Shown here: piece by piece, positions 7,996-16,403 of the stretch
Numbering within the stretch: position 1 is the first letter of the stretch
How the letters are laid out: each line of letters starts with the position of its first letter
Assembly: GCF_022631235.3 (NCBI RefSeq)
Contig: NZ_CP093310.2
Coordinates: 1,674,001-1,738,000 of the forward strand
Source of the DNA: Psychrobacter raelei
GTDB lineage: Bacteria > Pseudomonadota > Gammaproteobacteria > Pseudomonadales > Moraxellaceae
Length of the DNA: 64,000 nt
Reading direction: 5' to 3'
Position numbers and translations under genes: made by a program
Notes under the pieces: generated by a model
What the model saw: the letters and a program-made list of their open reading frames with translations, nothing else
The model's database searches: none
What the model was told of the DNA's origin: nothing

Positions 7996-8499
7996 TTAAA
8001 AATCCCTACTTAATTCCTTAAATTTAGGATCGTATCTATAACAAAATGGTCCACTTTCATAATCATACGCATCTCTATAGGCACTTATATTCCCTTTAAA
8101 ACAAAATTTGTTTGAATTCACATTAAAATCAAACTCGAGATTATCACCTTTACTATTAACTTTTACCAAATTACCTCTACTATCGCTAGCTTTTAAAAAG
8201 CTATGCATCATTGGAGAAACCATTTTAGTTTTGGTGTCCATCAACACTATCCTATACCCCGTATCTGGATCGCTTGATTGAAAAATATAAAGTATTTTAT
8301 CTTTATCAAAATTAGGCTTACGTGTCTTTAAAACTTGAGCATAGGTTTTTAGTCGCTTATCAGTGCAGAAATCTTCATCATCATAATCAAAACCACAATT
8401 ATCTACAGTGACGCCATATTTCTTTACTTTTGCATTTGCATTAGTCACTAATAAGGGAATAACCAGAGTGCTTGCCAAAATCAAACCAAATCTTTTCAT
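7996..8499 (-). CDS. Hypothetical secreted protein with four cysteines
   Basis: The 167-residue product starts MKRFGLILASTLVIPLLVTNANA, a clear Sec signal peptide with likely cleavage after ANA near residue 23. The mature part of about 144 residues has four Cys (NCGF, FCTD, FCFK, FCYR), enough for two disulfides, so it is probably periplasmic or secreted. No family recognised. It is transcribed away from mcrB across a 244-bp gap that should hold both promoters. Nothing ties it functionally to McrBC. Confidence 0.65.
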   Translation of the reverse strand: MKRFGLILASTLVIPLLVTNANAKVKKYGVTVDNCGFDYDDEDFCTDKRLKTYAQVLKTRKPNFDKDKILYIFQSSDPDTGYRIVLMDTKTKMVSPMMHSFLKASDSRGNLVKVNSKGDNLEFDFNVNSNKFCFKGNISAYRDAYDYESGPFCYRYDPKFKELSRDF

Positions 8500-8743
8500 A
8501 TTAATCTCTTTTAATTTTTAGGCACCATCGATGCCAGACAGATACAATTGAAAGATATCCTAAAAGAATACTAAATTAATTTCAACAGATAATGCCAAGT
8601 ACCATATGAACATAAAAAGCGACATATATTATTGCCAATATAAAGCTTTAGGCTACACTATTAGCTGAACCTGTCATACATTACTATCTTGTTTATTTAT
8701 ACAAAACCGAATAATCAGTTCATCATATTTTCGAGCACTTAAC

Positions 8744-11506
8744 ATGCAAGTTATAAAAACCACAGAAAATGACTATCACACGCCAGCCCTCGTAACAAAA
8801 GAGGAATGGAAGCAGATTTTATCTAATAACGAGCTTATGAGGCGCAATTATACTGACTCATTAATTGCTTTTTATTTAGAGGATGGACATGAGTCAACCT
8901 GCAAAAACTTGAGTGAAAAGTACAATAAACATCACAACTTCTTTAATGCCAGCATTTCTCAATTTGCAAAACATGTCCAAATGCATCTTAATAGATTTAA
9001 AATTCAAGACAAGGATGGCAACTCTATCTACTGGCGTATAGTTATGGTAGGTAAATATAATGAGCAAAACCTATTTGTATGGACCCTACGAGATGAGCTT
9101 GTAGAAGCGATGGAAGAGCTAAACTTTGTTGAATCAAATATTGATGATATGGAAATTACTTTGAATAACAATCAAGCTAAATACACATGGATACCAGCAT
9201 TTAAGGCCATTTCAGAATGGTTGGTTGACTTTGAGGATAAACAAGAGCAATTAGTTGATATTCTAGCCAATATTGGCATAGATAAAGGCTTTGAAGATGA
9301 AGCTATTGAAGGTAAACGAATTAAGCTAACTGAAATAGACCCATTTACTTTCCTATCAGCATTTATGAAGTTTGGGATAGTAAGACGTAGACATTACTTC
9401 AAAAACTTAATAGAAATGTATCATATTGACGCTCCTATTCCTGAAGATTTCGATGGTGTTCCAACTGCCCAGGCTATGGGTCTATGGTTCTTTCCTTTTA
9501 AGTATCGAAGAAGTGAACATTCTATCCCTTCACTATGGAAGCTATTTAAACAAATAATGGACGGTGATGTTGATGCCAATTTATTTGACTCAACTCTAGA
9601 TATACCAGGTACTGGATTCACAAAGCTTACACAAAGTCTTTTTTATGTAAAACCAGAGAGTTACCTACCAATTGACAGTCAAACTAAACCATGGCTTACA
9701 GCCAATAAAATTCAAATGCCTGATAATTGGGGAGCCTATCAAAAAACCTTGGAGCAGGTCCGAGCTACTAGTGGAAAGCCTTTCTATCAAATCTCATATG
9801 AAACCTGGCTAGAAAATCAAACAGATAAGGAAGTCAGTATGGTTGCATCCGTGACTACTGACTACGATCTTCAATATGAAGAGAAGAAACTTGCGCCCAT
9901 TCCCCTAAACCGCATCCTATATGGCCCACCTGGTACCGGTAAAACCTACACAACTACTGAACTTGCCGTAGAATGTGTAGAACCAGAATGGTATGCGAAA
10001 CTGCTTTTAGATGACTTGCCAGAATACCAAAAACGTAAATTAATCAAACAAAAATATGATGACCTGATCAGTAAAGAGCGAATTGCGTTCACCACATTTC
10101 ATCAAAGCTTTGCCTATGAAGACTTCGTCGAAGGTATTAGACCTACTGTAACTAAAGAAACAGATGACCAATCAAACATTAGTTATGAAGTAACTCCAGG
10201 AATATTTAAAAAATTATGCAGCTTAGCTAGTCCGAATGCTAAAGAACAAACTGGTTCAACTCAATCTGTAGATATTGAGGGTAAGAATATATGGAAACTA
10301 TCTCTAGGCAACACCTTAGAGTACGAGGGTGAAGAAGTATATAACGACTGTCTTAAAAACAATTACGTTCTACTGGGTTGGGGCGATGATATAGATTTCA
10401 CAGGCTGTGATATTCGAAAAGAAATTATATCTAAGGTTGAAAAAGCCCGTAATATCTCCTTAGCAGACGACCCCTATAACTACCTTATCACCGCGGTTAA
10501 TACCTTCAAAAACATTATAAAAGAAGGTGACTTAATCATTATATCAGATGGTAACCATAAGTTCCGTGCCATCGCTGAGGTGACAGGCGACTATAAGTTC
10601 TTGGAAAACCAAGTCAGCACCGGTTATCAACAGTCGAGACCGGTTAAGTGGTTACGAATTTATGATAACAGTCTTCCAAAAGAAAAGCTGTTTGAGAAAT
10701 CCTTATCTCAAATGTCTCTATACAACCTTAAAGATGGCACCATTAATAGAGATAAATTAAAAGAGCTACTAACCGTAGAATCAAATACAGACAGCTTAGA
10801 GAAACCCCACCTACTCATCATTGATGAAATCAACCGAGGTAATGTTTCACGTATCTTTGGCGAGCTAATTACGCTTTTAGAGCCTGACAAACGCAAAGGC
10901 GGTAGTGATGCACGTGAGGTGACACTTCCCTATTCTAAAGACAAGTTTTCAGTTCCCTCTAATCTCTATGTACTAGGCACAATGAATACGGCTGATAAGT
11001 CTTTAGCCCAGATCGACTTTGCTTTGCGTCGACGCTTTGAATTTATTGAGCTTTTGCCAAATCCTAATCTTCTAGCAGATATTGAGATATTTGGTATTAA
11101 TGTTTCCGACTTGCTGACAATAATGAACCAACGTATTGAAGTCTTGCTAAACCGTGAGCACACCATAGGTCATGCTTACTTTTGGTCCCTAAAAGACCTA
11201 GACTCAGATGATGCTCTTGAGATAGAACTGGCCAATATATTTGAAAATCGCATTATTCCGCTACTGCAAGAATACTTTTTCTCTGACTGGGAGCGTATTG
11301 GGTGGGTCTTAAATGATCCTGCTAAAAAACCTGAACATAGATTTATTAAGGTAGGAAACTTACAACCCAATGTCGCAGAGCTCTTTCATAGTAGTGTGAC
11401 AGCTCAGGTTATGGATAGACGTTATCGTATAAATAAAAATGCCTTTAGTCTACCTGAAGCCTATACTGGCATTGTATTCGTTGATACTCATACTCAGGCT
11501 GACTAA
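8744..11506 (+). CDS. mcrB: McrB-like AAA+ GTPase with an inserted EVE/PUA-like domain
   Basis: 920 residues. Residues 1 to about 385 are an N-terminal region, probably the DNA-recognition part. The McrB-type AAA+ domain has Walker A GPPGTGKT at 394-401, the family motif TTFHQSFAYEDFVEGIRP, Walker B LLIIDEINRGN with the acidic pair at 694-695, sensor GTMNTADKS near 745 and ALRRRF near 764. Between the first AAA+ part and Walker B, about residues 510-650 read as an EVE-like module (IWKLSLGN, VLLGWGDD, IKEGDLIIISDG, FRAIAEVTGDYKF, RPVKWLRIYD). EVE domains bind modified bases. E. coli McrB has 459 residues, so this is a much enlarged form. Its stop overlaps the mcrC start by one base. With McrC it should cut DNA carrying modified cytosines (type IV restriction). 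Confidence 0.88.
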   Translation: MQVIKTTENDYHTPALVTKEEWKQILSNNELMRRNYTDSLIAFYLEDGHESTCKNLSEKYNKHHNFFNASISQFAKHVQMHLNRFKIQDKDGNSIYWRIVMVGKYNEQNLFVWTLRDELVEAMEELNFVESNIDDMEITLNNNQAKYTWIPAFKAISEWLVDFEDKQEQLVDILANIGIDKGFEDEAIEGKRIKLTEIDPFTFLSAFMKFGIVRRRHYFKNLIEMYHIDAPIPEDFDGVPTAQAMGLWFFPFKYRRSEHSIPSLWKLFKQIMDGDVDANLFDSTLDIPGTGFTKLTQSLFYVKPESYLPIDSQTKPWLTANKIQMPDNWGAYQKTLEQVRATSGKPFYQISYETWLENQTDKEVSMVASVTTDYDLQYEEKKLAPIPLNRILYGPPGTGKTYTTTELAVECVEPEWYAKLLLDDLPEYQKRKLIKQKYDDLISKERIAFTTFHQSFAYEDFVEGIRPTVTKETDDQSNISYEVTPGIFKKLCSLASPNAKEQTGSTQSVDIEGKNIWKLSLGNTLEYEGEEVYNDCLKNNYVLLGWGDDIDFTGCDIRKEIISKVEKARNISLADDPYNYLITAVNTFKNIIKEGDLIIISDGNHKFRAIAEVTGDYKFLENQVSTGYQQSRPVKWLRIYDNSLPKEKLFEKSLSQMSLYNLKDGTINRDKLKELLTVESNTDSLEKPHLLIIDEINRGNVSRIFGELITLLEPDKRKGGSDAREVTLPYSKDKFSVPSNLYVLGTMNTADKSLAQIDFALRRRFEFIELLPNPNLLADIEIFGINVSDLLTIMNQRIEVLLNREHTIGHAYFWSLKDLDSDDALEIELANIFENRIIPLLQEYFFSDWERIGWVLNDPAKKPEHRFIKVGNLQPNVAELFHSSVTAQVMDRRYRINKNAFSLPEAYTGIVFVDTHTQAD

Positions 11507-12678
11507 TGATTAATATCATTCAAGTTAGAGAGTATGCGCGGCTTACTACAGATACTTCAGCCACTTCGAGTTTAGACTTAGGAATCATTAGTAGTGACAC
11601 CTTTAGTTGGCTGGCAAGTCTAAGTGAACAGCCAGGATCCGGACGCTTTATAACTTTTGAGAAGCCTGATTGTCTCAAGCTACATTCATATGTAGGCTAT
11701 TTACAAAGTCCTACTGGCGAGGGGATCGAAGTACTTCCTAAAACTAGCATTTTTACCAAACAGGATACTAAAAAAAGCCGCGCGATATTATGTAAGATGC
11801 TTTATTCAGCACTGCATTTACCTTATAAAGAAGCACACTCAGCAACGCTTAATCGAATGGATTTACCTATACATGAGTGGATATTCAACCAATTCCTAAA
11901 TCATTTAAATAAGCTTGTTGCTTCAGGCTTAAGGTTTGACTATTTACGCATAGAAGAAGAAAGTCGATATATTCGAGGACAATTGAATATGGCCGTACAG
12001 CTGCGTCAACCTGCTGGACGGGACCATTTATTTCATATCAGTCACGATATTTATCAGCCGAACCGCCTTGAGAACCGTCTTATTAAGTCGGCCTTAGACT
12101 ACATACAAGCCAATTGTCGTAGCCATGTTAATTGGCGACTGGCTAATGAGCTATCTCATATTCTAGAGCCTATTACTCCACTTGCCCGCCCACTAAGTCT
12201 TATGCCTAAGTGGGGAACTAATAAAACCCTTCAAAACTATCAAGTAATTAAACCTTGGTGCGCACTAATTTTAGAAAAGATGAATCCAAACTTTCAAAAA
12301 GGCAAACACCAAGGTATTTCTTTACTATTTCCTATGGAGCGTATATTTGAGGAGCATGTGGCCGCATGTTTAAACAAACGAATAGCACCACCTCTACAAC
12401 TAAAAACTCAGGCGGCTAGTCGTTATCTGATTGAGGCAAAGGATGATATTTCTGACAGCCATAAAAACCGCTTTATGCTAAAGCCTGACCTATTAATTAA
12501 CCATTTGGGCAAGCCACGTTATGTGATGGATACCAAGTGGAAGATTATAAACTCATCAAATAGTCAGAATAACTTCGATATAAGCCAAAGTGATATTTAT
12601 CAAATGTTTGCTTATGGACATAAGTATCTAGCTGGAAAAGGCGATCTAGTGCTTATCCTCTCGCAGTGTGATCCTTAA
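11506..12678 (+). CDS. mcrC: McrC-like PD-(D/E)XK endonuclease subunit
   Basis: 390 residues, starting on the last base of mcrB (TAATG overlap), so coupled. An N-terminal region (REYARLTT and the YVGYLQSPTGEGIEVLPK strand) contacts the McrB ring. The C-terminal nuclease core has KPDLLI (Asp near 328) and YVMDTKWK (Asp near 342, Lys near 344), the D-x(n)-D-x-K triad of PD-(D/E)XK enzymes, followed by SDIYQMFAYGHKY. Many McrC relatives of this long type carry some 40 further residues after LVLILSQ; here the protein stops three residues later, and its last 33 bases overlap the convergent gene. It is probably functional because the core is complete, but the short tail is worth noting. Confidence 0.85.
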   Translation: MINIIQVREYARLTTDTSATSSLDLGIISSDTFSWLASLSEQPGSGRFITFEKPDCLKLHSYVGYLQSPTGEGIEVLPKTSIFTKQDTKKSRAILCKMLYSALHLPYKEAHSATLNRMDLPIHEWIFNQFLNHLNKLVASGLRFDYLRIEEESRYIRGQLNMAVQLRQPAGRDHLFHISHDIYQPNRLENRLIKSALDYIQANCRSHVNWRLANELSHILEPITPLARPLSLMPKWGTNKTLQNYQVIKPWCALILEKMNPNFQKGKHQGISLLFPMERIFEEHVAACLNKRIAPPLQLKTQAASRYLIEAKDDISDSHKNRFMLKPDLLINHLGKPRYVMDTKWKIINSSNSQNNFDISQSDIYQMFAYGHKYLAGKGDLVLILSQCDP

Positions 12679-13011
12679 AATAATTTGCAGGTAAGCACTC
12701 ATAAATTGCCAAGCACGGCTTTTACTATCTACTGCGCCATATTTTTTATAAAACAGTATGAGCATATATGAAACGGCCCACTCTTCAATCTTTTTAGCTT
12801 TAACGATCTGATCTGCTATGTTATTGCACTCATTAACCGCGAAAACCATTTCAACTGATTCAGAAATAAAATCAATATTCAAAGCAAATTTTGGGTTTAA
12901 GCTCACAGCATAAATAACCAAGCTCTGTATTTTTAGGCTAGCAGGAGCGTCCTCAGGTATCAGTTTATCTAGCGCTGTTCTCAACTTATCCTTGTTAACA
13001 CTTGTCATCAT
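12646..13011 (-). CDS. Unknown 121-residue protein, second gene of a two-gene cassette
   Basis: A helical, cytoplasmic-looking protein (KIQSLVIYAVSLNPKFALN, KKIEEWAVSYMLILFYKKYGAVD) with no motif I recognise. Its ATG shares one base with the stop of the 184-residue gene (TAATG), so the two are translationally coupled. Its 3' end overlaps the 3' end of mcrC by 33 bp on the opposite strand, so it has coevolved with, or was inserted tightly against, the restriction operon. It could be half of a toxin-antitoxin or defence pair; that is speculation. Confidence 0.6.
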   Translation of the reverse strand: MMTSVNKDKLRTALDKLIPEDAPASLKIQSLVIYAVSLNPKFALNIDFISESVEMVFAVNECNNIADQIVKAKKIEEWAVSYMLILFYKKYGAVDSKSRAWQFMSAYLQIILRITLREDKH

Positions 13012-13565
13012 TAATTCACCAGCCAGTCCATATTCATTGGTAGACCTACCAAGCTATCTTCAATTGCCGTCTTAGATTGTTGGTATTCAAAACTGGTCTT
13101 GGTTATACCAGCAAAGCTGCAATAGTTATCGACCGTCAGATTATCAATATCCATCAATTTACAGATAACAGATTTTGGAGCCCTCTGTTTGAGTGCTTTA
13201 AATAACTGTGGGTGATTCATATCTTTTGAAGATACTAACTTTACTACTTCCAACCATGCCAGCAATTGAATGTCTTGAATGCTTTCTGGCGTAACTAAAC
13301 AAGGATACTTATCTGAACTTCTGGATCTCAATATATTATCGACCCTAGCAAAATCGTTAACAAAATACAGTGTGCTATCACTTCTCGCTATCAGCCTTAT
13401 AGGTGGTCGATAAAATTTGTCTAAATTGAAAAAGTCTATTTGAGTACTTCTGGATTTAAATCTCTGCCATAGAGTGAGTGCATCTTCAGCATGAGGGTGG
13501 ATAAGAATCTTAACTTTGCTCAAATCAATAAGTTTTTGACTTGGTTTTAAATTAATATTTTTCAT
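13011..13565 (-). CDS. Unknown 184-residue protein, first gene of a two-gene cassette
   Basis: A soluble protein with a basic N-terminal half (KLIDLSKVKILIHPHAEDALTLWQRFK, YRPPIRLIARSDSTLYFVND) and a helical middle (IQLLAWLEVVKLVSSKDMNHPQLFKAL) that could be helical DNA-binding structure. I recognise no family. Upstream lies an AT-rich promoter region with a short palindrome at 13581-13595 that could be an operator. The gene begins the cassette ending at 12646. Confidence 0.6.
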   Translation of the reverse strand: MKNINLKPSQKLIDLSKVKILIHPHAEDALTLWQRFKSRSTQIDFFNLDKFYRPPIRLIARSDSTLYFVNDFARVDNILRSRSSDKYPCLVTPESIQDIQLLAWLEVVKLVSSKDMNHPQLFKALKQRAPKSVICKLMDIDNLTVDNYCSFAGITKTSFEYQQSKTAIEDSLVGLPMNMDWLVN

Positions 13566-13580
13566 ATTTCTATATATTTA

Positions 13581-13595
13581 ATGAATTATATTCAT
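13581..13595. promoter_or_regulatory. Possible operator palindrome upstream of the two-gene cassette
   Basis: ATGAAT and ATTCAT are separated by three bases, 16 bases upstream of the 184-residue gene, in a run of TATA-like sequence. The location fits autoregulation of a small cassette, but the arms are only 6 bp in AT-rich DNA, so this could be chance. Confidence 0.3.
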
Positions 13596-13702
13596 GTTAT
13601 ATAGAATATACCTAAGTGTCAATATCACTAGTTTTACAGTTGTTAAATTTGCATAATTAAATAATTTTTATCATTGTCTCAACCTTATAGCATTCATGAA
13701 AG

Positions 13703-13741
13703 AAACGCGCAGCCCATTAATATGAATGAGTTACGCGTTTT
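13703..13741. terminator. Possible terminator with a long loop
   Basis: AAACGCG (13703-13709) and CGCGTTT (13734-13740) form a 7-bp GC-containing stem around a 24-base loop, with T residues after it on the plus strand. It lies between the 31-residue minus-strand ORF and the cassette promoter. Confidence 0.35.
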
Positions 13742-13761
13742 TATGTTTATTGCACTTTTAT

Positions 13762-13857
13762 CTAGGTGACATGATAAAACTTAGGGTTTGTCAATAATAA
13801 TGCACCTAAAACTACTACTATCCATTTTAATGGTCTGATATTTTTATAAAATTTCAT
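13762..13857 (-). CDS. 31-residue hydrophobic micro-protein
   Basis: The ORF reads MKFYKNIRPLKWIVVVLG, then ALLLTNPKFYHVT, giving a basic N terminus followed by one predicted membrane span. A purine-rich AGGTGGGG stretch ends one base before the ATG. It lies downstream of the orphan CDI module, in the same direction as the small membrane protein at 14018. It could be a small membrane protein of the CDI cargo or a fragment of an older immunity gene. Short length limits certainty. Confidence 0.4.
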   Translation of the reverse strand: MKFYKNIRPLKWIVVVLGALLLTNPKFYHVT

Positions 13858-13928
13858 ACCCCACCTGATATAGAATTAAAATACTTTTATAATCCAACTA
13901 TGTTGGGTCTTAGTTAAAATAGAAATTG

Positions 13929-13955
13929 TAGCGACTAAATATCATATAGTCGCTA
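13929..13955 (-). terminator. Hairpin downstream of the orphan CDI membrane gene
   Basis: TAGCGACTA (13929-13937) and TAGTCGCTA (13947-13955) form a 9-bp perfect stem with a 9-base loop. On the minus strand it is followed by a T-rich stretch, about 60 bases after the stop of the membrane-protein gene at 14018. It is either a terminator or a processing hairpin. Confidence 0.5.
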
Positions 13956-14017
13956 GGGTACATTGTTTTAAGAATCTTAATTGATTATAGTTTGTCTATT
14001 CTAATAGTATTTTTTAT

Positions 14018-14293
14018 TTACTTAGGATTGTCTAAGTCTTCTCTAATAATCTGCCGGACCTTAACACTAAACAACATAATTGGTACTAGTACTAAAAATA
14101 TCAGTAAGCAAAATATCAAATCTTGTTTTAAAATCTCTAATGTCATGTTGTGTTTTTGATCTGAAACTATCTTACTTAAAAATATACCTAAGACGAATAT
14201 AAAACATTTAATACTAGCAGTTAAATAAGGATGGCCTTTAACTCTCCACATTATAATAACTGCTGTACAGACCATAATTATGACTGTAACCAT
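14018..14293 (-). CDS. Small membrane protein, candidate immunity protein of the orphan CDI module
   Basis: 91 residues with three likely membrane spans (VTVIIMVCTAVIIMWRV; IKCFIFVLGIFLSKIV; LIFCLLIFLVLVPIMLFSV) and a charged C terminus. Its ATG lies three bases after the stop of the orphan CdiA-CT, with an AAGGAT ribosome-binding site inside the toxin's last codons. That is the usual layout of cdiI. Membrane immunity proteins normally go with pore-forming or membrane-entering toxins, which fits the hydrophobic toxin tail next door. No sequence family recognised. Confidence 0.6.
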   Translation of the reverse strand: MVTVIIMVCTAVIIMWRVKGHPYLTASIKCFIFVLGIFLSKIVSDQKHNMTLEILKQDLIFCLLIFLVLVPIMLFSVKVRQIIREDLDNPK

Positions 14294-14296
14294 ATA

Positions 14297-15943
14297 TTAT
14301 TTATCCTTATCTGTTATTTTTTGAACTGATTTACTACCAGCTTGATTCATCATAGTTTGGTTTATAAAAATAACATTACCCGTTGTATTTTTTAAGTTTT
14401 TAGGCAAATTCATAAAACTTACAGGTTTTGAATTCGTAGCTTTATTCATTGCCCCTCCATAAGCACCAGTTGCTGCACCAATAGCACCTTGAGCTGCAAT
14501 TGGTCCATAATTAGGTTTACATACTAAACAGTTCATTTTTTGGCGTCCATATTCCATTCCAGCTGCAGTTGCAGCTCCTTTTATAGCTGCTCCGCCTACT
14601 GATGGAGTTGTTGAAGGAGCCGTTAATAACAATCCTCCTATTTGAGGAGTGCTTGCAACAACTACACCTGTGGTAGTAATTTTTCTAAATTCTGCCTGTT
14701 GTTTTAGTGCTTTAGCTTTGTTTGGATCATTAACTACATGACTCATTGTTTCAGGCATAATTACCTCTAAGAAACCATTATCCTCAACCGCCACCTTAGC
14801 CGTCTCACCCGCATTCACTGCATCAGTAATTTCTCCAGTGGTAGAACCAATAGCCACCCCTGCTAAGGTAGTGATATTGCTAATAGTATCCTTTTGTTCA
14901 GCGGTTAGCTCACTTGGTTTATCTACTTGATATATATACTTAGACAGTAGGGTAGCAGTGACCTCTCCTGAGCTTGCAGATATGCCACCTGTTAAGGCAT
15001 CGTTACCTGTGGCAGCACTGACCGCTGCACCTAATAGTGCGTGTGCTAACAGATGCTCAGGGCTACCTTCGCCTGCTAGATTTGTATTATTTGCAGCATT
15101 GTCCAGATCATTTTCTTTAAATACTTGTCCAATTTGATAAGCTACTTGTGGACTTACCGCTTTGGCAACATAACCTGTTGCACCATTTGTGTTCGGCCCA
15201 TATAACGCACTGCTGATACCGTCAAAGAGTAAGGCTTTTTGTTGTACTTTGTCAGCTTGTTTTAAAAGCTCATTTCTTGCTGTGAAATTGCCTAATGCTT
15301 CTTGCTCTTTAGCTGCATCACGAAGTTCTTGCTCATCTTTATTAAGCTCAGCCTTTATCTTGCGACGCTCTTGATCAAAAGCCCTCGTAATCTCAACCTG
15401 AGCACCAAGCTCCTCATTAACGGTACTCGCATCAAAGCTATTTTCAAGTGGCTCATTTAAGCTTTCTTTGGTAGCTGTAGTGACATCAGAATGCCCTGCC
15501 ATACCTGTTACACCAGCTTTGGTTGTTCTGGTTTGATTGTCGCTATCTGTACCATAGCCAATACCGTTTAAACTGGCTTCAGGATTGGTATCTTTGGCTT
15601 TACCAATACTAATACCAGCAGCTATGGCTTTAGCATCATAGTTGCTATGGTTTTGGATATCTGAAGTCTCTATGCCTTGAGCAAAGACGGTTTTGTTATC
15701 GTCAGCACTGGCTGTGGTGTATGCAGCTCCTTTAATGACACCTTTACCGCCGACATTTAAGTCAGCTTTCTGAGTATAAATAGCCGTTTGTTCAGTGACT
15801 GCTGCATAATTTGCATTTATGTTAGTCTTACCGCCATTAATAGATATGCTGTTTGCTTGGGCATTGCCTGATAAATCTATATCTGCACTAAATCCTGCGT
15901 TCTTTTGTTTGCTGTCGTTGCGTTTATCTAGCTCTAAAAAAAG
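14297..15943 (-). pseudogene. Orphan CdiA C-terminal toxin module, no native 5' end
   Basis: The frame is open from a TAG at 15944 to the stop at 14297 (549 codons), with the first ATG at 15502. Residues encoded by about 15920-14777 repeat the pretoxin region of the upstream cdiA almost exactly, ending at VEDN, the VENN-type boundary. After VEDN the sequence is unique: about 155 residues rich in Gly, Ala and Thr (TGVVVASTPQIGGLLLTAP, AIKGAATAAGMEYGRQ) containing a Cys-x2-Cys. This is the architecture of orphan CdiA-CT/CdiI cassettes, which are silent until recombined onto a full cdiA. The toxin activity cannot be named; the hydrophobic character and the membrane-protein partner suggest a membrane target. 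Confidence 0.7.
14777..15920 (-). repeat. Pretoxin repeat, copy 1 (orphan module)
   Basis: This stretch is a close copy of 17283-18421 in the same orientation. Both encode KQKNAGFSADIDLSGNAQAN through to AKVAVEDN. Differences cluster in the segment just after FDQERRKIKAELNK. The copies diverge abruptly at VEDN on one side and at KQKNAG on the other. Such direct repeats allow the two toxin tails to be swapped by homologous recombination. Confidence 0.85.
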
Positions 15944-15971
15944 CTACAACATACTCTATGTCGTAGCTTTT
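15939..15971 (-). terminator. Rho-independent terminator after the DUF600-like immunity gene
   Basis: AAAAGCTAC (15939-15947) and GTAGCTTTT (15963-15971) pair. Read on the minus strand, the stem is followed by a run of T residues just before the orphan module begins, about 30 bases after the immunity gene stop. Confidence 0.75.
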
Positions 15972-16001
15972 GAGTAATAGAAACATTGAAAAGTCAATTC
16001 A

Positions 16002-16391
16002 TTACTTTAGAAAAGTCCGATTAATCTCTTCACCTGTAATAACCTCATCAGTTTCTTCATAATCTTCTGGTTTATCATAATCATAGTCAATTTCGAACTT
16101 TCCATCAGGATATAGAGTAAAGGTCAAGCCCCATATTCTATCGCCTGTAAGATTTATTAAATGATCTCGGAGATAGATTGCAGCATCATGCTCTGATATT
16201 AAAATCTCACTTGGTAATTCCCTATATTCTTCAATAACTTTTTTACTAGAATAGATGATTTTTTCAGACCGTGACATTTTATTGAAAATTTCAGTATTTA
16301 AGACTAATTTATCCCAAGTGTCATTACCAACATGCTTTAAAAGTGCTTTTGCTAAGATATGGTATGCCTCATTTTCATTAGATATACTCAT
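16002..16391 (-). CDS. cdiI: Immunity protein, DUF600/YezG-like
   Basis: 129 acidic residues. The C-terminal part (RIWGLTFTLYPDGKFEIDYDYDKPEDYEE) is characteristic of the YezG/DUF600 antitoxin family, whose members neutralise YeeF-type nuclease toxins in Bacillus. The start has an AAAGGAG site 7 bases upstream, and the gene begins 12 bases after the cdiA stop. The adjacent toxin tail is an endonuclease of the type this family normally blocks, so the pairing is coherent. A terminator follows. Confidence 0.72.
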   Translation of the reverse strand: MSISNENEAYHILAKALLKHVGNDTWDKLVLNTEIFNKMSRSEKIIYSSKKVIEEYRELPSEILISEHDAAIYLRDHLINLTGDRIWGLTFTLYPDGKFEIDYDYDKPEDYEETDEVITGEEINRTFLK

Positions 16392-16403
16392 TCAAAGACT
16401 CCT

